Below are positions 40,867 to 50,609 of a stretch of DNA of 64,000 bases, piece by piece. A program made the translations under genes and the position numbers. How positions within the stretch are numbered: the stretch's first letter is position 1; the number at the start of each line of letters is the position of its first letter. Source of the stretch: Clostridium sp. NkU-1 (GTDB lineage Bacteria > Bacillota_A > Clostridia > Lachnospirales > Lachnospiraceae); assembly GCA_001312405.1 (NCBI GenBank), contig BBDR01000011.1, positions 1-64,000 of the forward strand. Reading direction: 5' to 3'. Under the pieces are notes generated by a model that saw only the letters and a program-made list of their open reading frames with translations, was not told the origin of the DNA and made no database searches.

Positions 40867-43491
40867 ATGGCAAGAAAATGGGTTTATTTGTTTACCGAAG
40901 GTAATGCAAGCATGAAAAACCTGTTAGGTGGAAAAGGGGCTAATTTGGCAGAGATGACAAATTTAGGACTTCCGGTTCCCCAGGGATTTACCATAACAAC
41001 AGAGGCTTGTACTCAGTATTATGAGGACGGCGAGAAGATTAATGATGAGATCATGAACCAGATCATGGAACACATCACAAAGATGGAAGAGATCACCGGA
41101 AAGAAGTTCGGCGATAAGGAAAATCCTCTTTTAGTTTCTGTTCGTTCCGGTGCAAGAGCATCCATGCCAGGTATGATGGATACCATCTTAAACCTTGGTT
41201 TGAATGAAGAAGTAGTGGAAGTTCTGGCTGTAAAATCCGGTAATCCCCGTTGGGCATGGGACTGTTACCGCAGATTTATCCAGATGTTCTCCGACGTAGT
41301 TATGGAAGTTGGCAAAAAGTACTTTGAAGAGCTCATCGATAAGATGAAGGAAGTAAAGGGAATCACAGAGGACGTAGATTTAACCGCTGAGGATTTAAAG
41401 GAGCTTGCAAAACAGTTCCAGGATGAATATAAAGAGAAGATCGGTGCTGAATTCCCGACAGATCCAAAGGTACAGCTGATGGAAGCCATTAAGGCTGTTT
41501 TCCGTTCCTGGAACAACCCAAGAGCAAATGTTTACCGCCGCGACAACGATATCCCATATTCCTGGGGTACTGCTGTTAACGTTCAGATGATGGCGTTCGG
41601 AAACATGGGTGAGACCTCCGGTACCGGCGTTGCATTTACACGTGACCCAGCAACCGGCGAAAAACACCTTATGGGCGAGTTCTTAATGAACGCACAGGGT
41701 GAGGACGTAGTTGCAGGTATCCGTACTCCTCAGAAGATCGACCAGTTAAAGGAAGTTATGCCGGAAGCCTATGAGCAGTTCGTAGGAATCTGCAATACAC
41801 TGGAAGACCATTACAGAGATATGCAGGATATGGAATTTACCATTGAAGATAGAAAGCTTTACATGCTTCAGACCCGTAACGGCAAGAGAACAGCAAAGGC
41901 TGCTTTAAAGATTGCATGTGATCTGGTTGACGAAGGCATGATTACAGAGGAAAAGGCAGTTAAGATGATCGATCCAAGAAACCTCGATACCTTACTCCAT
42001 CCTCAGTTTGATTTGGATGCATTAAAGAAGACAGAACCGATTGGAAGGGCTCTGGCAGCATCTCCAGGCGCTGCATGCGGTAAGATCGTATTTACAGCAG
42101 ACGATGCAAAAGCATGGCATGAAAGAGGCGAGAAGGTTGTCCTGGTTCGTCTTGAGACCTCTCCGGAAGATATTGAAGGAATGAAGGCCGCTCAGGGTAT
42201 CTTAACCGTACGCGGCGGTATGACTTCTCATGCAGCAGTTGTTGCACGTGGAATGGGTACATGCTGTGTATCCGGCTGTTCCGAAATCGTTATGGATGAA
42301 GAGAACAAAAAAATTCACCCTGTCAGGCAAGGAATATCATGAAGGAGACTTCTTATCCCTTGACGGATCTACCGGAAAGATCTATGACGGAATCATTCCG
42401 ACAGTAGACGCAGCCATTATCGGAGAATTCGGAAGAATCATGGCATGGGCAGATAAGTACAGAAGGCTGAAAGTAAGAACCAATGCTGATACACCTGCTG
42501 ATGCAAGAAAAGCAAGAGAACTGGGCGCAGAAGGAATCGGCCTTTGCCGTACCGAGCATATGTTCTTTGAAGGAGACAGAATCGACGCATTCCGTGAGAT
42601 GATCTGCTCTGATACTGTTGCAGAAAGAGAAGCAGCTCTTGAAAAGATCCTTCCTGTACAGCAGGATGACTTTGAAAAGCTTTATGAGGCATTGGAAGGC
42701 AATCCTGTTACCATCCGTTTCTTAGATCCGCCTCTTCATGAGTTCGTTCCGACAGAGGAAGATGACATTAAGAAGCTGGCAGATACACAGGGCAAGACTG
42801 TTGCTCAGATCAAGAGCATCATCGATTCCTTACACGAGTTCAACCCAATGATGGGACATCGTGGATGCCGTCTGACAGTTACCTATCCTGAAATCGCAAA
42901 AATGCAGACAAAGGCAGTGATCCGTGCAGCCATCAACGTTCAGAAGCACATTCCGACTGGAACGTTTGCCCGGAAATCATGATTCCGCTGATCTGTGATG
43001 AGAAGGAATTAAGGTTTGTTAAGAAGATCGTTGTTGACACTGCTGATGCAGAGATCGCTGCAGCAGGAAGCAGCTTAAAATATGAAGTAGGTACCATGAT
43101 CGAGATCCCAAGAGCATGCCTGACCGCTGATGACATTGCAAAAGATGCAGAATTCTTCTGCTTCGGAACCAATGACCTGACTCAGATGACTTATGGCTTC
43201 TCCCGTGATGATGCCGGCAAGTTCTTAGATGCTTACTACGACACCAAGATCTTTGAGAATGACCCATTTGCAAAACTGGATCAGACCGGTGTAGGCAAGC
43301 TTATGGAAACTGCAATCAAGTTAGGCAAGGGCGTTCGTCCGGAAATGCATGTTGGTATCTGCGGCGAGCACGGCGGAGATCCTTCTTCTGTAGAGTTCTG
43401 CCATAAGATCGGTCTGGATTATGTATCCTGTTCTCCATTCCGTGTGCCGATTGCAAAACTGGCAGCAGCACAGGCAGCATTGAACAATTAA
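40867..43491 (+). CDS. ppdK: Pyruvate, phosphate dikinase
   Basis: About 874 residues, the usual length. The N-terminal ATP-grasp domain begins [26 protein letters not shown]; the phosphohistidine domain has [15 protein letters not shown] with the catalytic His; the C-terminal PEP/pyruvate barrel has [42 protein letters not shown] and ICGEHGGDP. It interconverts PEP, AMP and PPi with pyruvate, ATP and Pi, in anaerobes often working in the glycolytic direction. Frameshifts lie at 42305 (A7) and 42965 (missing base before CCGGAAATCATG). GAGGAGG precedes the start. Confidence 0.96.
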
Positions 43492-43544
43492 GGTAAATAA
43501 TAGATTCTAAAAGCTATTATAGGAAAATCCATATATGACACTCG

Positions 43545-43585
43545 AAAGGGGTTGTGGTACTGGCCGTTTAGTACACGGCCCCTTT
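43545..43585 (+). terminator. GC-rich hairpin downstream of ppdK
   Basis: AAAGGGG (43545-43551) pairs with CCCCTTT (43579-43585), and inner GTGGTACT pairs with AGTACAC with one bulge. There is no T tract; it may protect the mRNA end, with the true terminator at 43634. Confidence 0.55.
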
Positions 43586-43633
43586 GGGCATCATAGACTG
43601 ACATGGAAATATAAAAAGAATGCAATATATCAG

Positions 43634-43682
43634 AAAAGCTGCTTGATCTGACCATACGGTTTCGATCATGCAGCTTTTTTGC
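43634..43682. terminator. Terminator between ppdK and the marR gene
   Basis: AAAAGCTGC-TGATC pairs with GATCA-GCAGCTTTT, each side with one bulged T, followed by TTTTTTGCTTTT. The A-rich side could serve the convergent marR gene too. Confidence 0.8.
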
Positions 43683-43712
43683 TTTTCTTAAATATAGTTA
43701 CTGTTGATATGC

Positions 43713-44195
43713 CTATGATTCCAAATCAGATTTCAGAAGTTCATTATACTTCTCAATAATCCGGTAAAAGGCGTCCAGGTCTGACTCACCGCACTGTTCG
43801 ATCAGATAGGAAGTGGTCTGTGTAATGTCTGCAACATCGTAAGCTTTGTGAACTGAGGAAAGCCTCTGCCCCTTTTCTGTTACGTATAAGCATACGGACT
43901 TTTCATTATTCTCCTTGTAGCGTTTTTCTATATATCCGGAGTCAACCAGCTTCTTAATAACCTGGGAAATGGCACTTTTGCTTTTGTGCCATATCTTTGA
44001 CAGCTCAGTGGCAGTAATTCCGGGGGAGTCGTCAATGTAGGTAAGGGTGTGTATTTCCATCATGTTAAAGTTTTCATTCTCATATGTGTGATGGGCATAG
44101 ATATAGTTGTGATATAAGATGATAAATTCATATAATTTATCTGCCCGTGCATTCAACTTTTGATACGCGCTGTTTATATCTGAAATATGACTCAT
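43713..44195 (-). CDS. MarR family transcriptional regulator
   Basis: About 160 residues with a winged helix-turn-helix: MEIHTLTYIDDSPGITATELS, then KSKSAISQVIKKLVDSGYIE and the wing KRYKENNEKSVCLYVTEKGQRL. Helices at both ends form the dimer. ATG 44195 follows AGGAG; the upstream codons to 44231 lack a site. It is divergent from the C-S lyase operon, and two similar operator-like repeats lie between them. A cysteine in the wing (KSVCLYV) could sense thiol redox state, but that is speculative. Confidence 0.85.
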   Translation of the reverse strand: MSHISDINSAYQKLNARADKLYEFIILYHNYIYAHHTYENENFNMMEIHTLTYIDDSPGITATELSKIWHKSKSAISQVIKKLVDSGYIEKRYKENNEKSVCLYVTEKGQRLSSVHKAYDVADITQTTSYLIEQCGESDLDAFYRIIEKYNELLKSDLES

Positions 44196-44292
44196 ATAGA
44201 TGCTCCTGTTCAATTGATGATATCTGTACATGTAATAGTACCATATATAGAATAGGGCTTCAATATATTATTTCAAACAAAATGGAAATATT

Positions 44293-44307
44293 GTTAAGTT
44301 AATTAAC
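44293..44307. promoter_or_regulatory. Operator-like repeat 1 (GTTAAGTTAATTAAC)
   Basis: A nearly palindromic 15-mer, with AGTTAATTAACT (44298-44309 region) fully palindromic. It matches the 44408 site at 13 of 15 positions. Lies near the start of the divergent marR transcript. Confidence 0.55.
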
Positions 44308-44375
44308 TATAATAAAAAAAGATTAATACTTTATGTTTAAAATGCCCTAATTATAAAATATATATTAAAATAATA

Positions 44376-44404
44376 TTGACAACATGCACTATACATTTTA
44401 TAAT
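44376..44404 (+). promoter_or_regulatory. Consensus sigma-A promoter of the sulfur operon
   Basis: TTGACA (44376-44381), a 17-base spacer and TATAAT (44399-44404): a perfect consensus promoter, so strong repression is expected. The operator-like repeat at 44408 covers the start of transcription. Confidence 0.85.
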
Positions 44405-44407
44405 ATA

Positions 44408-44422
44408 GTTAAGTTAGTAAAC
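44408..44422. promoter_or_regulatory. Operator-like repeat 2 (GTTAAGTTAGTAAAC)
   Basis: Immediately after the -10 element and overlapping the probable +1. Its similarity to the 44293 site suggests both bind the MarR protein encoded next door. Confidence 0.55.
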
Positions 44423-44469
44423 AATATTTTGCAATATCTCGCTTATACTAGAAAAAGGATGGTATTTTT

Positions 44470-45662
44470 ATGGACATTGAGAAGTTCTGTAGGGAAAATT
44501 GTGTGGAACGGCGGGGAACAGGCACATTAAAGTGGACTCACTTCAGGAGATTTTTGGAGATGCAGACCTGCTTCCCCTCTGGGTTGCCGATATGGAGATC
44601 CAGTCACCGGCAGCAGTAAGGGAAGCGCTGGTAAAGCGTGTGGAGCACGGCGTGTTTGGCTATGGCACGGTGGAGGAAGCATGTTTTGAGTCTTTCTTTG
44701 CATGGCAGAAGAAGCATCATAATGTAGAACTTACCAGGGAAAATGTAAGGTTTGCTACCGGAGTGGTGGGATCCTTATATGCGGCTGTAAGAGCATATAC
44801 CAAAGAGGAAGCGTCTGTTATTATCTGCCCTCCTGTATACTACCCGTTTTATGATGCCATACTGAATACTGGCAGAAAGCTGGTAACCTGTGAGCTTGAT
44901 AATGACAACGGTTATTACACCCTGGATTTTGAAAAATTTGAGAAGGAAATCGTAGACAACAAGGTAGAGATGTTCATCCTGTGTTCCCCCCATAACCCTG
45001 TAAGCCGTGTATGGTCAGAGGAAGAGCTGGATACCATGTTCGCCATCTGCCGCAGACATGGGGTATTGGTGGTTTCCGATGAGATTCATCAGGATTTTAC
45101 CTATGAGGGGAAGAAGTTCGTATCATCCGCAGTGGTCAGGAACGGTAAGTATAAGGATATTCTGATTACCTTAAATGCAGGTTCCAAGACATTTAACCTG
45201 GCCGGGCTGATTCATTCCCACGTAATCATATTTGACAAACAGTTGATGGAAACCTACGATGCATACATCAAAGGCATTGGTTCACCGGAAGTCAACCTCA
45301 TGGGTGTTACAGGCGTGGAGGCTGCTTTCCGGGGAGGGGAAGAATGGCTGGAGAATGTGAAGGCACTGATTATTCACAATTACAATTATATGAAACAGGA
45401 GTTTGCAAGGGAGCTTCCAAAGATCGTGGTTACGCCTCTTGAAGGAACGTATCTGTCCTGGATTGACTTAAGGGGCTATCTTACAGGGGAAGAGACTGCC
45501 GGCTTTATCCAGAACAAGTGCCGTCTTGCCTGCGACGTAGGGGAATGGTTCAGCCTTATGGCACACGGATTTATCCGTATTAACCTGGCTACAGATACAA
45601 AGAATGTTGTTACTGCTGTTGAGAGCATTATCAAAAACATCAAAGAAAAGGTGGGGGAATAA
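44470..45662 (+). CDS. PLP-dependent C-S lyase (MalY/PatB family)
   Basis: About 397 residues of aminotransferase fold I. Start MDIEKFCRENCVERRGTGTLK matches the family's RRGTGS-KWD opening after repair of a missing G near 44520. Further features are LPLWVADMEIQSP, FCSPHNPVSRVW (here LCSPHNPVSRVW), VVSDEIHQDF and the PLP lysine in LNAGSKTFNLAG. The family splits cystathionine or cysteine (S-conjugates) to thiol or sulfide, pyruvate and ammonia. It is followed directly by the cystine symporter, so degradation of imported cystine or related thiols is likely. Confidence 0.88.
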
Positions 45663-47048
45663 ATGGCTGTTTATATCAGTGTAATCTGTTTTTTTAATCT
45701 ATCTGGGTGTTCTGTTCGTATTGCAGAAAAAGGGAAAATCTTTTAATGTACGTGTAATAGCCGGTCTGTTCGGCGGTATTGTATTTGGTGCGGTTTTAAA
45801 GACAGTGGCAGATGATGCGGCGGTTTCTGAGAGCCTGCGCTGGATCAGCCTGGTGGGAACTGCTTATACCAAGCTTTTGAAGATGATGGTTATTCCGCTG
45901 ATTTTTGTATCCATCGTGTGTGCTATCATTAACCAGAAGTCAGGCAAGAATCTTGGTAAGATCACCGCTCTTGTACTGGCAATCCTCCTGTCCACGGCAG
46001 CAATTGCAGCAGTGGTAGGCGGTGCTACAGCTGCAGCCTTTGGCGTCAGCGCGGAAGGGCTGGAGATTGGCGAGGCGGAAAGCAAGAAGACTTCCCAGCT
46101 GGAGGAAAAGGCGAAAGAGGGTCTTTCCATTGAAGATACCATTATTGATATCATTCCATCCAACCCGATCTATGCCCTGACCGGACAGGGAAACAATGCA
46201 ACCCTTTCCGTGGTGCTCTTTGCAGCATTCCTTGGAATCGGAGTAATCGGGGTACGGACATATGCTCCGGAACAGGCGGAGTTTTTCGGGAAGATAATGA
46301 ATTCGCTGAATACCCTGGTTGTGGAAGTGGTCATGATGATTATTATGCTGACTCCATTCGGCATCTTCTCATTGATGACCAAGACCATTGCCGGAAGTGA
46401 TTACACCAGTATCCTGCGGCTTGTAACCTTTGTTCTTGCTTCCTATACAGCGATATTTATCATGTTCCTCATTCACGGACTGATACTGGCTGCAGTGGGA
46501 GTCAGTCCGCTGATATATTTTAAGAAGGCCATGACAACCCTGGTATTTGCATTTACTTCCCGTACCAGTGCAGGAACCCTGCCGCTGACCATCAGAACCC
46601 TGACAGATGAGATGGGCGTGGATAACGGAGTTTCCAACCTGGCCGGTTCCCTCAGTACCTCCATCGGACAGAACGGATGCGCGGCTATTTATCCTGCCAT
46701 GCTGGTAATCATGGTGGCTCCCGCTGTTGGCCAGCCCATTACCCCTTCCTTCTTTATCCTGATGGTAGTCATCATCACGTTTGCTTCTATCGGTATCGCC
46801 GGTGTGGGCGGGGGCGCAACCTTTGCAGGTATCACCGTGTTATCCGCACTTGGACTCCCGGTAGGTCTTGCAGGTCTGCTGGTAGGAATTGAGCCTGTTA
46901 TCGACATGGCAAGAACTGCCTGAATGTAAGCGATGGCATGGTAACCGGTCTGGTTGCAGCAAAACTGACCAATAATATTGATATGACAGTATATAATGAC
47001 AAGTCACTGAACCTGGAAAAGAAGCCGGCTTCAGCAAAAGAAGATTAA
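45663..47048 (+). CDS. Sodium:dicarboxylate-type symporter, TcyP-like L-cystine importer
   Basis: About 460 residues of the DAACS fold: FVSIVCAIINQKSGKNLGKI, a long helix-rich N-half, re-entrant loop 1 region AFTSRTSAGTLPLTI, SLSTSIGQNGCAAIYPAM and the second loop AGVGGGATFAGITVLSALGLP, then IEPVIDMARTALNVSDG with the conserved Asp and Asn for Na+/substrate. SRTSAGTLP instead of the glutamate SSSAATLP is typical of TcyP/YdjN cystine carriers. Frameshifts: T7 near 45690 and a missing C near 46917. ATG 45663 abuts the lyase stop. Confidence 0.85.
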
Positions 47049-47079
47049 TAAGAAGATAATTTACAAAGGAGGTGTGATC

Positions 47080-48776
47080 ATGGGTAAACGTGTTCTTATT
47101 GTAGGAGGTGTTGCCGGCGGTGCGTCCGCCGCAGCCAGGATCAGGCGTCTGGATGCAGATGCGTCCATAACCATATTTGAACGGGGAGAGCATGTATCCT
47201 TTTCCAACTGCTCACTTCCTTATTATTTAAGCAGGACCGTGGAGGATAAGGACCATCTGGTACTCATGACGCCGGAGGGATTTGAACATTCCTATGATAT
47301 CGAGGTGCGTGTAAACAGTGAGGTGTGCGGCATTGACCCTGCCCTCAGGAAAATACGTATTAAAGACAGTGTAACCGGCCGGGAATATGAAGAATCATAT
47401 GATGAGCTGGTGCTTTCGCCGGGATCCTATCCTATCCGCCCCAGGTCAATTGAGGGAGTGTCTCTCCCTCATGTATTCACAGTGCGCAATGTAAATGATA
47501 TTGCAGCGCTGGATCAATATGTTGCCAGGGAAGAAGTCCGCAGTGTGGTTGTAATCGGAGGCGGCTTTATCGGCCTGGAGGTGGCGGAAAATCTGAAATC
47601 AGCAGGAAAGCAGGTAGCTGTGGCAGAGGCTGCCAGCCAGATCATGGCACCTTTTGATTATGGTATGAGCCAGATCCTGCAAAAAGAGCTTTATGATCAG
47701 GGCGTGGAACTGGCTGTGGGTGACGGTGTTAAGGCCATTACTGAAGATAAGGTAATCTTAAACTCAGGCAGGGAGCTGGCCTGCGATGCAGTGGTACTCT
47801 CCATTGGCGTACTGCCGGAGACAGAGCTGGCAAAGCAGGCCGGTCTGGAAATCGGTGAGACCGGTGCAATCAAGGTAACACCGGATTACCGCACCAGCGA
47901 CCCGCATATCTATGCAGTGGGCGATGCCATCGAGGTCTACCAGCGTCTGACCCACAAACCAACCAGGCTCCCCCTGGCTGGTCCGGCTCTGCGCCAGGCA
48001 AGGGCAGCGCTGATGCCATGTATGGAATGTCTACCAGGAATAACGGAGTCATTGGCTCCTGTGCTGTCAGGCTGTTCCAGTTGAACGCTGCTGCCACAGG
48101 ACTGAATGAGAGAACCGCTAAAGCAAATAATATACCATGCGATTCTGTCTACACTATGGCCATGGATAAGGTAGGCCTCATGCCCGGCAGTTCTCCCATG
48201 CATTTTAAGGTTGTATTCGAAGTGCCCACAGGAAGGATCCTGGGAGCCCAGGCCATCGGCAAAGGCAATGTAGACAAACGAATTGACGTGATCGCAACCC
48301 TTATTGCCATGAATGGAACACTGGAGGACATGAAAGGGCTGGAACTCTGCTACTCACCGGTGTTCGGCACAGCAAGGGATGTGGTTAATCTGGCTGCACT
48401 GGTGGCACTCAATGTCCTGCACGGAGTCCTTAAACAGGTTCATGTAAGTGAAGTGCGGGAGCTGGTGGAGAGCAAAGCCTGCATCATTGATGTGAGGGGC
48501 AGGGACGAGTTTGAGATGGGTCATCTCATTGGAGCTGTGAATATCCCATTAGGTGAATTGAGGCAGCGTGTATCAGAGATTCCTCGTGACAGGCCGGTAT
48601 ATTTACACTGCAGGACCAGCCAGAGAAGCTATAATGCAGTCATGGCGTTAAAGGGCCGTGGTTTTGACAACATCATTAACATTTCTGGCTCTTTTCTGGG
48701 GCTCAGCTATTATGAATATTTTACGGATATAACTACGGGACGGGAGAAGATACTAACAGAATATAATTTTCTATAA
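47080..48776 (+). CDS. CoA-disulfide reductase-type flavoprotein with C-terminal rhodanese domain
   Basis: About 565 residues. The FAD-binding start VLIVGGVAGGASAAARIRR, redox cysteine in FSNCSLPYYL, NADH-binding VVIGGGFIGLEVAENL and the DPHIYAVGDAIE motif identify the CoADR/NADH-dependent persulfide reductase group. The C-terminal rhodanese domain (CIIDVRGRDEFEMGHLIGA) has the active-site loop LHCRTSQRS. Fused enzymes of this sort reduce CoA persulfide or polysulfide and move sulfane sulfur. One frameshift near 48010. ATG 47080 follows AGGAGG. It closes the MarR-controlled thiol operon, probably dealing with persulfides made by the lyase. Confidence 0.9.
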
Positions 48777-49029
48777 AAGCCATGTATGGAGATGGACGCA
48801 TGCCCTGGGAAGAGGGGCGTGCCGTTTGTTTTTGTGGGGCGTGACCCGGTTGAGCACGTAAAGTATATGAAATATAAATCGCCCGCAAGCCCTATCCGTC
48901 TCCATAAAAGATGAAGGTATGGATTTCCTTCCCACGATGATTTACCGGAGAAAGAATTATGGAAGAGAAAAAAAATGGCTATACTTTCTATATAATTCAA
49001 ATATAGCAGGTAAAAATGGAGGAAAGTGT
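48777..49029 (+). other. Structured intergenic region before the prenyltransferase gene
   Basis: TATGGAGA (about 48783) and TCTCCATA (about 48898) could close a roughly 125-base domain that also holds GGACGCATGCCC and GGGGCGTGCCG-like arms. No T-run terminator is clear. It could be an mRNA leader. I cannot match it to a known riboswitch. Confidence 0.35.
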
Positions 49030-49653
49030 ATGAGAATTCCAAAGCACATCGGGATCATACCAGACGGCAACCGCCGCTGGGCACTTGGAAAAGGAATGGG
49101 AAAAGAGGCAGGGTATGACAATGGAATCTCCCCTGGAATGGTCCTTTACCACCTTTGCAGAAAACTGGGGATTAACGAAATGACCTTTTACGGCTTTACA
49201 GTGGATAATACAAAGCGTCCGTCAATCCAAAGGGAGGCATTTACAAAGGCGTGCGTAAAAGCCGTTGAGGAACTGTCAAAGGAAGATGCCGAGCTTTTGG
49301 TTCTGGGAAAGACAACGTCAGCCATGTTTCCGGAGGAGCTGAAGCCATATACCAACAGACACCAGTTCGGTAATGGGGGAATGAAGATCAATTTTCTGGT
49401 CAATTACAGCTGGGAGTGGGATCTGGGACTTCATGACGGTGCCATAGGCCCTAAATTAAAAACCGCCGATGTTTCAAGGATCGATCTGGTGATCCGGTGG
49501 GGAGGCCGCAGAAGGCTGTCCGGTTTCCTGCCGGTGCAGTCCGTTTACTCAGATATGTATGTGATTGATGATTACTGGCCGGATTTTACGCCGCAGCACG
49601 TATATGATGCGATTGAATGGTATTCCAGGCAGGATGTGACTCTGGGAGGGTGA
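49030..49653 (+). CDS. Divergent cis-prenyltransferase (UppS-like)
   Basis: The 207-residue protein has the catalytic opening of undecaprenyl diphosphate synthases, HIGIIPDGNRRWALGKGMG, with the essential Asp, and a C-terminal SRIDLVIRWGGRRRLSGFLP then YVIDDYWPDF corresponding to the usual IRTSGE-RLSNF region. It is shorter than typical UppS (about 245), and two motif positions differ: the ENWKRP motif reads DNTKRP and the RTSGE motif reads RWGGR. It may be a specialised paralogue rather than the housekeeping enzyme. ATG 49030 follows GGAGG. The frame is intact. Confidence 0.75.
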   Translation: MRIPKHIGIIPDGNRRWALGKGMGKEAGYDNGISPGMVLYHLCRKLGINEMTFYGFTVDNTKRPSIQREAFTKACVKAVEELSKEDAELLVLGKTTSAMFPEELKPYTNRHQFGNGGMKINFLVNYSWEWDLGLHDGAIGPKLKTADVSRIDLVIRWGGRRRLSGFLPVQSVYSDMYVIDDYWPDFTPQHVYDAIEWYSRQDVTLGG

Positions 49654-49694
49654 AAGACAAGTTTCATCAGGACAATGTTTGCCGCAGATTGCAG

Positions 49695-49721
49695 AAAGGG
49701 GTAATTAATACCCCTTTTTTT
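49695..49721 (+). terminator. Terminator after the UppS-like gene
   Basis: AAAGGGGTA and TACCCCTTT form a short stem around ATTAA, followed by seven T. It abuts the convergent toxin gene. Confidence 0.85.
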
Positions 49722-50049
49722 AAAGCTTATGTTTCTTGATTCGATTATGGGCAGTCTCATAGACTTCATCATCCGCCCGTGCCCCGATTACAATAACCAG
49801 CATATCATTATCTCTGCGTACCAGTAGATAAACAATGCGCAGTCCTGCCCCGCGGAGCTTGACTTTTAAAAATCCAGACAGATTTGTACTGCTTTTGTTT
49901 CCCAGGAATTTTCCATAGCCGCCTTCGGTTTCCGGTAGTGGGTTCTGGCTGACTTTTTGAATCGCCTTACGGATAAGAATCCTTTGGCTGCCGTCCAGTT
50001 TACGAAGGTCTTCAAGAGCTTCTGGCAGATAACTGACTTTCCAGTTCAT
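49720..50049 (-). CDS. RelE/ParE-family toxin
   Basis: The 109-residue basic protein begins MNWKVSYLPEALEDLRKLDG and has the family strands and C-terminal arginine-rich part (KVKLRGAGLRIVYLLVRRDND, VIVIGARADDEVYETAHNRI). RelE-type toxins cut mRNA on the ribosome; ParE types poison gyrase; the sequence does not decide. The start overlaps the antitoxin gene's end by four bases (ATGA), the typical coupled order of antitoxin then toxin. The frame is intact. Confidence 0.85.
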   Translation of the reverse strand: MNWKVSYLPEALEDLRKLDGSQRILIRKAIQKVSQNPLPETEGGYGKFLGNKSSTNLSGFLKVKLRGAGLRIVYLLVRRDNDMLVIVIGARADDEVYETAHNRIKKHKL

Positions 50050-50369
50050 TCCAGCTCGATTTCGTCTGTATCCATATAATCAGAAGGAGAGAACCCGAAT
50101 TCCTGGTCCACCTGTTCCTGGGAAATCACAGTGGAAGGATTAAAATGGGACATTCGCTCAGCAGCCTCAGTTATAAGGCGGGCATCATTTACCTCGTCCA
50201 AAAGACGGATATATTCATCGGGAGATAAAAGAACACATTCTGCAGTATTATTCTTCATTACAACTTTTGCACCATTATTTTTTACTTCATCAAATATTTT
50301 TCCTGCAAGGCCCCGGTTGAATTGGGAAATGGGCACTGTGTTTTCAATGGCACTTCGAATAGAATTCAT
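50046..50369 (-). CDS. Phd/YefM-type antitoxin
   Basis: About 107 residues. The N-terminal DNA-binding part has the Phd/YefM pattern: VPISQFNRGLAGKIFDEVK followed by GAKVVMKNNTAECVLLSPDEYIRL. The acidic C-terminus (FGFSPSDYMDTDEIELE) is the likely toxin-neutralising tail. ATG 50369 follows AGAGGTG; codons to 50378 include in-frame alternative starts. Antitoxins of this family repress their own promoter. Confidence 0.82.
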   Translation of the reverse strand: MNSIRSAIENTVPISQFNRGLAGKIFDEVKNNGAKVVMKNNTAECVLLSPDEYIRLLDEVNDARLITEAAERMSHFNPSTVISQEQVDQEFGFSPSDYMDTDEIELE

Positions 50370-50560
50370 AATCATCACCTCTTTAATAGCAGTATATGCT
50401 TAGCTGATAAAAAAGTCAATAAATATACTAATATAAATACTGGTGTAAATGCTGATTTAAATTGTAGAGCGTATTAAGTCAAAAGGTTATTGATAACGTT
50501 CTGTGATATTTGCAACATGAACTGAAAGACTGGATTTCATTACAAAAAGAATAGTGTTTC

Positions 50561-50566
50561 TATAAT
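50561..50566 (+). promoter_or_regulatory. Probable -10 element of the cooS promoter
   Basis: TATAAT about 44 bases before the cooS start, with TTCATT roughly 18 bases upstream as a weak -35. An inverted repeat GTTAT-TG-ATAAC lies further up (about 50486-50497) and could be a regulator site. No gene lies in 50370-50609. Confidence 0.4.
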
Positions 50567-50609
50567 TTGGTATACTACTGACTGAATGATATTTTATATG
50601 GAGGTAATT

